In this document: piece by piece, positions 33,463 through 42,096 of the stretch
Position numbering within the stretch: position 1 is the first letter of the stretch
Layout of the letters: each line of letters begins with the position of its first letter
NCBI RefSeq assembly: GCF_028291725.1
Contig: NZ_JAQGNT010000031.1
Coordinates: forward strand, 1 to 58,864
Length of the DNA stretch: 58,864 nt
Origin: Hydrocarboniphaga sp.
GTDB lineage: Bacteria > Pseudomonadota > Gammaproteobacteria > Nevskiales > Nevskiaceae
Direction: 5' to 3'
Notes under the pieces: model-generated
The model's input: only the letters and a program-made list of their open reading frames with translations
The model's database searches: none
Told to the model about the DNA's origin: nothing
Program-made: the position numbers and the translations under genes

Positions 33463-34311
33463 TCAGTTGCTGCCGAGCCCCAGCGCGCGGCACAGGCGCA
33501 GCGTCGGCTCGGCCTGGTTGAGCGTATAGAAATGCAGACTTGGCGCTCCGCCGGCGATCAGTTTCTCGCACAGACGTGCGACCACGTCGGTGCCGAAGTC
33601 CTGCAGCGCGGCCTTGTCGTCGGCGAGCTCATCGATGCGCAGACGCAGCCAGCGCGGAATCTCGGCGCCGCAGCCGGCGGAGAAGCGGATCAGCTGCGCC
33701 GCGTTGACGATCGGCATGATGCCCGGCACCACCGGCACCGTGATGCCGGCCCGCGTGCAGCGCTCCATGAAATCGAAGTAAGCGTCGGCGTTGAAGAAGT
33801 ACTGGGTGATCGCCGCATGCGCACCGGCGCGAACCTTGTCGGCGAAATAAGCGAAGTCGGCGGCTACGCTGCTCGCCTGCGGGTGCAGCTCCGGATAGGC
33901 CGCGACTTCGATGCGGAAGTGTGCACCATGGCTCTCGCGTATGAACGCGACCAACTCGTTGGCGAAATGGAATTCACCCGGTGCCGCCGGGCTGTAGGCC
34001 GTCGCCGGCAGATCGCCGCGCAGCGCGACGATGCGCTTCACGCCGGCTTCGCGGTACTGCGCCAGCAGTTCGGCGATGCGCGAGCGCGTGCTGCCGATGC
34101 AGGTCAGATGCGGTGCGGCCTCAACGCCGGTTTCGCGCACCACCGTCATCAAGGTGTCGTAGGTGCCGTTCTGCTCAGAGCCGCCGGCACCGTAGGTCAC
34201 CGAAAAGAATTCGGGACCGGTTGCAGCCAGTCTCTTCAAGATCGCCGGCAGCTTCGCGGTGCCTTCAGGCGTGCGCGGCGGGAACAGTTCCAGCGAGAAT
34301 TTGGATGTCAT
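33463..34311 (-). CDS. metF: 5,10-methylenetetrahydrofolate reductase
   Basis: Makes 5-methyl-THF for methionine synthesis. A 282-residue FAD TIM barrel with FSLELFPPRTPEG (catalytic Glu), FFSVTYGAGGSEQNGT, HLTCIGSTRSRI, VALRGDLP, KVRAGAHAAITQYFFNADAYFDF, VPGIMPI and a C-terminal SLHFYTLNQAEPT. It is downstream of ahcY with a palindromic cassette between them, so the two methyl-cycle genes are probably one unit. Confidence 0.96.
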   Translation of the reverse strand: MTSKFSLELFPPRTPEGTAKLPAILKRLAATGPEFFSVTYGAGGSEQNGTYDTLMTVVRETGVEAAPHLTCIGSTRSRIAELLAQYREAGVKRIVALRGDLPATAYSPAAPGEFHFANELVAFIRESHGAHFRIEVAAYPELHPQASSVAADFAYFADKVRAGAHAAITQYFFNADAYFDFMERCTRAGITVPVVPGIMPIVNAAQLIRFSAGCGAEIPRWLRLRIDELADDKAALQDFGTDVVARLCEKLIAGGAPSLHFYTLNQAEPTLRLCRALGLGSN

Positions 34312-34330
34312 TTTCTGAGGCCCAAACGTT

Positions 34331-34432
34331 CCCTCCCCCGCGAGCGGGGGAGGGTTAGGGTGGGGGGAAGGCGCAACGGCGGTCCAACCGTCGCGCCCCC
34401 ATCCCGGCCTTCCCCCGCTCGCGGGGGAAGGA
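34331..34432. repeat. GC-rich palindromic cassette between ahcY and metF
   Basis: Two self-complementary blocks, TCCCCCGCGAGCGGGGGA near the left and TCCCCCGCTCGCGGGGGA near the right. Between them are further complementary segments (GGGTGGGGGGAAGGCGC against GCGCCCCCATCCCGGCC). The whole could fold into a cruciform or strong mRNA structure. It resembles the common dispersed intergenic repeats of GC-rich proteobacteria. Confidence 0.8.
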
Positions 34433-34438
34433 GAGAAC

Positions 34439-35875
<1,437 letters not shown>

Positions 35876-35905
35876 GACGAATTCCTGGTGGAGTCGCTGC
35901 CAGTA

Positions 35906-35923
35906 TATCCGCTTATGCGGATA
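35906..35923. promoter_or_regulatory. Palindromic operator candidate between ahcY and ppc
   Basis: TATCCGC-TTAT-GCGGATA, perfect 7-bp arms, in the 106-nt divergent spacer, 30 nt before the ahcY ATG. In other proteobacteria ahcY is controlled by the ArsR-type regulator SahR; whether this matches its consensus I cannot confirm. It could instead act on ppc. Confidence 0.5.
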
Positions 35924-35981
35924 AAGAGATATGTGCAAACTAACTAGCCAAGGGTATGCCAATTGCGTACTCAGACAGGCC

Positions 35982-38723
35982 ATGAAGACCTCCGATATCA
36001 GCTCCGAACTCGTCTCCCCCGCCGCCCGCGGCACCCTTGATGCGCCCTTGCGCGAGGACGTCCGCCATCTGGGCAACACCGTCGGCGAACTGCTGGCCGA
36101 GCAACTCGGCGACGAGGTGTTCGAGCAGGTCGAGTCGATCCGCATCCGCTCGATCGCGCGCCGCGAGCAGAACCGGCCGCTGAGCGAGCTGGCTACGACG
36201 CTGCAGGCGCTGCCGGTTGCTACGGCGGAGGCGCTGACGCGCTCGTTCGCGACCTATTTCCAGATGGTCAACATCGCCGAGCGCGTGCATCGCATCCGCC
36301 GCCGCCGCCAGTACCAGCACGGTGATCAGTCCGGTTCGCTAAAGCCGCAGCCCGATGGCCTGGTCGACGCGCTGCGGCGCCTGAAAGCCGCCGGCGTCAC
36401 CGCCGAAGAGCTGCTGGCCGCGCTCGCCCGGCTCGACGTCGAGCCGGTGTTCACCGCCCACCCGACCGAGGCGATCCGCCGCTCCCTGCTGGAGAAGGAG
36501 CAGGAGATCGTGCGCTGCCTGGTCAACGGCTTCGACGATGCGCGCACGCCGATGGAAGCCAATGCCGACTGGGAGCGGCTAAGGATGGCGCTGACCGCCG
36601 GCTGGCAGACCAGCGACACCTCGGCGGTGCGGCTGACGGTGGCGGACGAGCTCGAACATGTCGGTTTTTATCTCGGCGGCCCGCTGTACCTGGTCGTGCC
36701 GGTGTTCTACGAGCTGCTCGAGGACGCGCTGAGCACGGTCTACGGCGTCACCGAGGATCTGCCGCGGCTGCTGCGTTTCGCGACCTGGGTCGGCGGCGAC
36801 ATGGACGGCAATCCAAACGTCGGCGCCGAGACCATCGCGGCAACGCTGTCGACGCAGCGCAGCCAGGTGCTCGATCGCTACGTCGCCGAGGTTACCGACC
36901 TGGCGCGCCTGCTGTCGCAGACGGTGAGCCGCGCGCAGATTTCGGCCGAGGTGCTGGCACGCAGCGAGGACTATCGCGCACGCTTTCCGGCCGCTGCCGC
37001 CTTGATCCGTCCGCGTCACGCGGACATGCCGTATCGCGTGCTGCTGACGCTGATCCGCGCGCGCCTGCGAGCGACGCAGCGCGACGACATCGCCAACGGC
37101 TACCCGGACGCGGCGGCGTTCCTGGCCGATGTGGATCTGGTCGCCGACAGCCTGCGCGCGCATCGCGGCCTGCATGCCGGCTGGTTCCAGATGCGGCGTC
37201 TGCGCTGGCGTATCCGCACCTTCGGCTTTCATCTGGCGCGCCTGGATCTGCGCCAGGATTCGCGCATCCACGCGCAGGCCCTGAGCGCGCTGCTGAATGA
37301 TCCGGAATGGGCCGAGCGCAGCGGCGACGAACAGTCCGAGACGCTGACGCCTTATGCGGCCGGCGAAGCCCGCTTTCCGCGGCCGGGCGCGGCGGTCGCC
37401 GCGAAAACGCTGGCGGTGTTCGATCAGCTCGACCAGGCGCGCAGCCGCTACGGTGCAGAAGCGACCGGCCTGTACATCATCAGCATGGCGCAGCGGCCGG
37501 CGGACGTGCTCGCGGTGCTGGCGCTCGCGCGCCAGGGCGGGCTCGCCGACAAAGACGCAGCCGTGCCGCTCGATATCGCGCCGCTGTTCGAGACCGTCGA
37601 TGACTTGAAGCAAGGGCCGGATACCTTGCGCTCGCTGCTGGCGAATCCGGCGTACCGCGCGCACTTGAGCGCGCGCGGCGATCGCCAGTACGTGATGCTC
37701 GGCTATTCGGACAGCGGCAAGGACGGCGGCACGCTGGCCTCGCGCTGGGGTTTGCAGCGCGCGCAGGTCGAGCTGCTGGAAGTCGCCGGTGAAGCCGGCA
37801 TTCGCTTGAGCTTCTTCCATGGCCGCGGCGGTTCGGCGAGCCGCGGCGGCACGCGCGTGATGCCGGCGCTGATGGCCAGCCCGCGCGGCTCGGTCGGCGG
37901 CACGTTCCGCGTCACCGAGCAGGGGGAAGTGATCCATCGCAAGTACGGCATTCGCGCGCTCGCGCTGCGCGAGCTGGAGCAATCGGTCGCCGCGACTTTG
38001 CGCGCGAGCCTGCGCCCGCGTCTGAACGAGCCGCGCGAAGAAGGCTGGAAGCAGATGATGGCGGCGGTTGCCGGCTACAGCCGCGAGGCGTATCGCGCGT
38101 TCGTCGCCGATCCCCAGTTCGTTGAATATTTTCGCAGTGCGACGCCGATCGACGTGATCGAGAAAATGACGCTGGGCTCGCGGCCTTCGCGCCGCGGCAG
38201 CATGATCGGTGTGGAATCGCTGCGCGCGATCCCCTGGGTGTTCGCGTGGACGCAGTGCCGTGCGGTGCTGACCGCCTGGTACGGGCTGGGCAGCGCGCTG
38301 GAACGCGGTGCCGCCGAGTTCGGTGAGGAGCGCATGCTGGAGATGGCGCGCGACTGGGGCTTCGTGCGCTCGATGTTGGATGACGTCGACATGGTGCTGG
38401 CGAAATGCGATCTGGACATCGCCGAGGCCTTCTCGAAATTGTCCGGTTCCTTGCACGGCCATTTCTATCCGATGATCCGCGCCGAATTCGATCGCACCGT
38501 GAGCTGGGTGCTGCGCCTGAAGAACGCCGATCGCCTGCTGGCCAGCGATCCCAAGCTCGCGCAGTCGATCCGCCTGCGCAATCCCTATGTCGATCCGATC
38601 AGCCTGATCCAGGTCGATCTGCTGGCGCGCTGGCGCGCCGGTGGCAGCGAGGACGAGGCGCTGCTGCGCGCGCTGGTCGCGACCGTCAACGGCGTGTCGC
38701 AGGGCTTGCAGAACACCGGCTGA
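35982..38723 (+). CDS. ppc: Phosphoenolpyruvate carboxylase
   Basis: Carboxylates PEP to oxaloacetate to refill the TCA cycle. The 913-residue protein carries the catalytic [50 protein letters not shown] and the conserved C-terminus [16 protein letters not shown]...[12 protein letters not shown] start at ATG 35982 ([10 protein letters not shown]), which fits the family length better than the 17-codon extension. The following GNAT gene overlaps its stop (TGATG). Confidence 0.96.
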   Translation: MKTSDISSELVSPAARGTLDAPLREDVRHLGNTVGELLAEQLGDEVFEQVESIRIRSIARREQNRPLSELATTLQALPVATAEALTRSFATYFQMVNIAERVHRIRRRRQYQHGDQSGSLKPQPDGLVDALRRLKAAGVTAEELLAALARLDVEPVFTAHPTEAIRRSLLEKEQEIVRCLVNGFDDARTPMEANADWERLRMALTAGWQTSDTSAVRLTVADELEHVGFYLGGPLYLVVPVFYELLEDALSTVYGVTEDLPRLLRFATWVGGDMDGNPNVGAETIAATLSTQRSQVLDRYVAEVTDLARLLSQTVSRAQISAEVLARSEDYRARFPAAAALIRPRHADMPYRVLLTLIRARLRATQRDDIANGYPDAAAFLADVDLVADSLRAHRGLHAGWFQMRRLRWRIRTFGFHLARLDLRQDSRIHAQALSALLNDPEWAERSGDEQSETLTPYAAGEARFPRPGAAVAAKTLAVFDQLDQARSRYGAEATGLYIISMAQRPADVLAVLALARQGGLADKDAAVPLDIAPLFETVDDLKQGPDTLRSLLANPAYRAHLSARGDRQYVMLGYSDSGKDGGTLASRWGLQRAQVELLEVAGEAGIRLSFFHGRGGSASRGGTRVMPALMASPRGSVGGTFRVTEQGEVIHRKYGIRALALRELEQSVAATLRASLRPRLNEPREEGWKQMMAAVAGYSREAYRAFVADPQFVEYFRSATPIDVIEKMTLGSRPSRRGSMIGVESLRAIPWVFAWTQCRAVLTAWYGLGSALERGAAEFGEERMLEMARDWGFVRSMLDDVDMVLAKCDLDIAEAFSKLSGSLHGHFYPMIRAEFDRTVSWVLRLKNADRLLASDPKLAQSIRLRNPYVDPISLIQVDLLARWRAGGSEDEALLRALVATVNGVSQGLQNTG

Positions 38724-39196
38724 TGACGATGCGCGAGCTGCGTATCAGCACCGATTCGAGCCAGATCGACGTCGATCTGGTTCACCGGTATTTATCGGAA
38801 GAATCGTATTGGGCCAAAGGCATTCCACGTGAAACCGTCGAGCGCTCGCTTGCGCATTCGCTGTGTTTCGGCGGCTACATCGACGGCCACCAGGTCGCGT
38901 TCGCACGCGTGATCTCGGACTACGCGACCTTCGCCTACCTGGGTGATGTGTTCGTGCTGCCGGAGTACCGCGGCAGCGGCTACAGCAAGGCCTTGATGCA
39001 GGCGGTGATCGCGCATCCGCAGTTGCAGGGCTTGCGACGTTTCATGCTCGCCACATCCGATGCGCACGGGCTGTATGCGCAGTTCGGCTTTGCCGCGCCG
39101 GCCAAGCCACAGACGCTGATGGAGTGCTGCGTCCCGGATATTTACAAGACATCTAAACCGATTCCGCCGCCGCAGAGACGACGCAGCGGCCAGTAG
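38723..39196 (+). CDS. GNAT family N-acetyltransferase
   Basis: A 157-residue acetyltransferase. ISTDSSQIDVDLVHRYLSEESYWAKG is the N-terminus of the common small GNAT group, followed by AFARVISDYATFAYLGDVFVLPEYRGSGYSKALMQAVI (acetyl-CoA loop in YRGSGYSK) and ATSDAHGLYAQFGFAAP. The substrate is unknown. ATG 38723 shares one base with the ppc stop, so it is in the ppc transcript. The stop TAG (39194-39196) is the REP tetranucleotide, and the last residues (QRRRSGQ) are basic and atypical. Confidence 0.88.
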   Translation: MTMRELRISTDSSQIDVDLVHRYLSEESYWAKGIPRETVERSLAHSLCFGGYIDGHQVAFARVISDYATFAYLGDVFVLPEYRGSGYSKALMQAVIAHPQLQGLRRFMLATSDAHGLYAQFGFAAPAKPQTLMECCVPDIYKTSKPIPPPQRRRSGQ

Positions 39197-39270
39197 GTTG
39201 GGGTGAGCATCGCGAACCCCAACATCAGCGCGGACGAATGTTGGGGTTCGCTGCGCTCACCCCAACCTAC
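39193..39270. repeat. REPIN of the GTAGGTTGGG family
   Basis: A 78-nt inverted pair with GTAG outermost. The interior spacer ATCAGCGCGGACGAATG matches the copy at 32.8 kb except for one base. The left GTAG supplies the stop codon of the plus-strand GNAT gene. It separates that gene from the convergent HlyD-type gene. Confidence 0.9.
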
Positions 39271-39276
39271 TCTTCG

Positions 39277-40164
39277 CTACTCTTCGATGTACAGATCCAT
39301 CTGCTGGCCCACATACACCGGCCGTTCGATCGGATTGGTGAAGCGGAACACCACCTGCAGCACCCGCGTATCGACGCGTTCTGCGGCCATGCCGGTCAGC
39401 GAGCGCTTCGGCACCACCAGTGGCTCGATCCGCACGAAGGTCAGCGGGAACGGACGATCCGGCTCGCCCTTGATGTAGCCCACCGCGTTCTTGCCGGCCT
39501 TGATGCGCGGCGCGATCTGCTCGTCGACGTCGGCGCGCACCTGCACTTCGTCGGTATTGCCCAGCACCATCGGCGCCACCGGCGACTGCGGCGACACGAA
39601 CTCGCCGACCGACACGCTCATCTGCAGCACGCTGCCATCGATCGGCGACGTCACCCGCATGCGGTCGACCAGGTTCTGCGTCGCCTTGACCGCGGCCTCT
39701 GCGGCTCCGACCTGGGCTTTGGCGACTTCGACTTCGTCCGAGCGCGTCGAGACTTCGCCACGCGTCACCGCATACGGATCGGTGACGTCGGTCAGCCGCT
39801 TGTAGGTGGCGCTGACGCGCGCCAGCTGCGCCTGCGCCACGCCCAGGTTCGCCTGCTGCAACGCGAGTTGCGCCCGTACGTCACGATCATCGATCTGGAA
39901 CAGCGGCTGACCGCTCTTGACGTGATCGCCAGCGTCGACGAACACCTTGGAGACGATGCCGGCAACCGGCGCGCCGAGCTGGGTATTGTCATGCATCGCC
40001 TCGACGAGGCCGGCGGCGCCAATGCCGGTCGAATGCGGTTTCACCGGCGGCTGCACCGAAGGCGGCGGCGCCGGCGGTTTGTGCGACAGGCGATAGATCT
40101 GGATGCCCATCATCACGATGCTGATCAGGGCGATATAGAAGGTCAGTTTTTTCAGGACAATCAT
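39277..40164 (-). CDS. HlyD/RND-type periplasmic adaptor protein
   Basis: A 295-residue membrane-fusion protein. One N-terminal membrane helix (LTFYIALISIVMMGIQIY) and a Pro-rich linker lead to a lipoyl-like half (APVAGIVSKVFVDAGDHVKSGQPLFQIDDRDVRAQL) and a coiled-coil hairpin (about residues 95-160). The matching lipoyl half is VTSPIDGSVLQMSVSVGEFV, followed by a beta-barrel domain. It links an inner-membrane pump to an outer-membrane channel. It lies 19 nt after the outer-membrane factor gene; no pump gene is beside it. Confidence 0.88.
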   Translation of the reverse strand: MIVLKKLTFYIALISIVMMGIQIYRLSHKPPAPPPSVQPPVKPHSTGIGAAGLVEAMHDNTQLGAPVAGIVSKVFVDAGDHVKSGQPLFQIDDRDVRAQLALQQANLGVAQAQLARVSATYKRLTDVTDPYAVTRGEVSTRSDEVEVAKAQVGAAEAAVKATQNLVDRMRVTSPIDGSVLQMSVSVGEFVSPQSPVAPMVLGNTDEVQVRADVDEQIAPRIKAGKNAVGYIKGEPDRPFPLTFVRIEPLVVPKRSLTGMAAERVDTRVLQVVFRFTNPIERPVYVGQQMDLYIEE

Positions 40165-40183
40165 GGCAGGCGCCTGGTGAGTC

Positions 40184-42070
40184 TCAAGGGGTTGGCGCGG
40201 CGGCGACTTCGGCGGGCGGCGGCACGGTGTCGGCGCCCGTCTTCGTATCCGCGGGCGCCACGGCTTCGTCGGCGCTGGCGCCCACTGCGGCTAGGATTGC
40301 GTCCAGTTCCTGATCCTCGGACGTCGTCGCCGGTTCGGATATCGAAACCGGAGCGGCGGCTGGGGCTTCGACCGGGACCGCGGCTGGTGCTTCGACCGGA
40401 GCGGCGGCGGGCGTTTCGGCCGGGACCGCGGCCGGTGCTTCGACCGGAGCCGCGGCCGGCATTTCGACCGGGGCCGCAACCGGTGTTTCAACGGCGGGCG
40501 CGGTCGGGGCTCCAACCGGCGCCGTTTCCTCGGGCAGCGGTGCCTTCAGCAGAACCGGCGTCGCCGCGTCGGCCGCGGCCGGTGAACCGTCGGCGCGGAC
40601 CACCGGACTGCCGCCGAGTGCCAGGTCCAGCGCGATACGGTTGTTCAGCAGCGCCAGATCCAGATCGAGCGCCTTGATCCGTGCCAGCACCACGCCGCGT
40701 TCCGCGCCCAGGTTGGTGCCGGCGTCCAGCGTTCCGTTATCGTAGCTCTTCTGGGTCAGCGATTGGTTCTTCATCGACAGATCCAGCGCGCGCTGCACAA
40801 AGTCGCGCTGCTGACGCAGCGCCGCCTCGGTTGCCAGGCCGTCTTCGACTTCACGGAAAGCGGAGAGCGCCTTGTCGCGATATTTCTGCACCGACTCCAC
40901 CATCAGCGCGCGCTGCACGCGGATGCCGGCGCGAATCTGGCCGCCGTCGAAAATCGGCTGCAGCAGGCCGCCGCCCAGCGACCAGGTAAACGAGTCGTCG
41001 TCGAACAGCAGATCGCGATACTTGGACTGGGTGCCGCCCGAGGCATTGAGCGTGAAGCGGGGCAGCAGGTTCTTTTTTGCCGCCAGCAGCCGATCGTCGC
41101 TGGCGGTTACCCGCAGCGCGGCAGCCTGGATGTCGGGACGGCGTTCCAGCAGATTCGACGGCAGGCCGGCCGCTATTGGCGCCGGCATCGGCGGCAGCGC
41201 TCCGCTGGCTTCGAGCGCGGCCGCCGGATAGCGGCCGACCAGCACTTCGAGCGAGCGCGCAATGCGGTCGCGCTCGAGTTTGCGTGCGACCAGATCGCCG
41301 TCCGCGGCGGCCTGGTCGGTCTCGAGCTTGATCAGCTCGGCGGTGCTCAGCAGGCCGGACGCTTCGCGCTCGCCCGAGATGCGCACCGTCTCGTTCTGGC
41401 TCTTCTGCAGCGCCTGCGACAGTTCCAGGCGCTGATCCGCCGCGACCAGCGAGAACCACAGGCTCGCGGTCTGCGCGGCCAGCGAGAAGCGCGCGGCTTC
41501 GACATCGAGCATCACTGACACCAGGTCGCCGGCGGCCGCGTGATTCAGATCGAGCACGCGGTTCCAGACGTCCAGCTCCCAGGACAGGCCCAGGCCGAAA
41601 CGGATGCGCGAGATGTACGCATCCGAAGGCAGCACGGTCGAGTTGCCGAGGAAGTCGTTGATCTGTCGCTGACGGCCGACGCTGGCCTGAAAGTCCAGAC
41701 GCGGCAGATTGGCTGCCTTGTCGATCGCCGCACGCGCAGCGGACGCGTCGCGCCGCGAGATCGCCGACAGCAGCGTGGCGTTGTTGCGCCAGGCTTCTTC
41801 GACGAGCGAGGTCAGCGTCGGATCGTTGAAGTCCTTGAGCCAGTCGTCCGCGACGGTGTCAGCCGTGGCCGGCGCCGACCAGGCCGCCGGTACCACGCCG
41901 CTGACCACGGTCTTGGGCTCCGGCGCTTCGCGCTGGAACAGCGAGCAGCCGGCGAGCGTCGTCGAGGCGCCGGTGATCGAGGCCACGACCACTGCTCTGC
42001 CCAGTGTCCGGCGCCAAGCCGGCCGCGACAGGCGCCAGCCCGGTGTGGGAGCGAAGTTCTGCATCGTCAT
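40184..42070 (-). CDS. NodT/TolC-type outer-membrane efflux lipoprotein with a repetitive C-terminal tail
   Basis: A 628-residue outer-membrane factor. A long signal ends in the lipobox TTLAGCSLF. Two outer-membrane-efflux repeats follow (AWRNNATLLSAISRRDASAARAAIDKAANLPRLDFQASVG and RRPDIQAAALRVTASDDRLLAAKKNLLPRFTLNASGG, with SLGGGLLQPIFDGGQIRAG), ending near residue 475. The last 150 residues are Ala/Pro/Val/Glu-rich with repeated APVEAPAA units, an unusual extension that would sit on the periplasmic side. It is coupled to the adaptor gene downstream and lies 26 nt after the large lipoprotein gene. Confidence 0.88.
   Translation of the reverse strand: MTMQNFAPTPGWRLSRPAWRRTLGRAVVVASITGASTTLAGCSLFQREAPEPKTVVSGVVPAAWSAPATADTVADDWLKDFNDPTLTSLVEEAWRNNATLLSAISRRDASAARAAIDKAANLPRLDFQASVGRQRQINDFLGNSTVLPSDAYISRIRFGLGLSWELDVWNRVLDLNHAAAGDLVSVMLDVEAARFSLAAQTASLWFSLVAADQRLELSQALQKSQNETVRISGEREASGLLSTAELIKLETDQAAADGDLVARKLERDRIARSLEVLVGRYPAAALEASGALPPMPAPIAAGLPSNLLERRPDIQAAALRVTASDDRLLAAKKNLLPRFTLNASGGTQSKYRDLLFDDDSFTWSLGGGLLQPIFDGGQIRAGIRVQRALMVESVQKYRDKALSAFREVEDGLATEAALRQQRDFVQRALDLSMKNQSLTQKSYDNGTLDAGTNLGAERGVVLARIKALDLDLALLNNRIALDLALGGSPVVRADGSPAAADAATPVLLKAPLPEETAPVGAPTAPAVETPVAAPVEMPAAAPVEAPAAVPAETPAAAPVEAPAAVPVEAPAAAPVSISEPATTSEDQELDAILAAVGASADEAVAPADTKTGADTVPPPAEVAAAPTP
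40340..40530. repeat. Degenerate tandem repeats coding the Pro/Ala tail
   Basis: On the plus strand about ten repeats, mostly 18 nt, of the type GCTTCGACCGGAGCGGCGGC and GCTTCGACCGGGACCGCGG. They encode alternating PVEAPAA and PAETPAA units at the C-terminus of the outer-membrane factor. Confidence 0.8.
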
Positions 42071-42096
42071 GATCCGGGTCTATCGCGGAGCGCGGA

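Noticed and set aside
36579-38462. 627-codon minus-strand frame opposite ppc
   Set aside because: ppc is certain from catalytic motifs; the antisense frame has shadow composition only.
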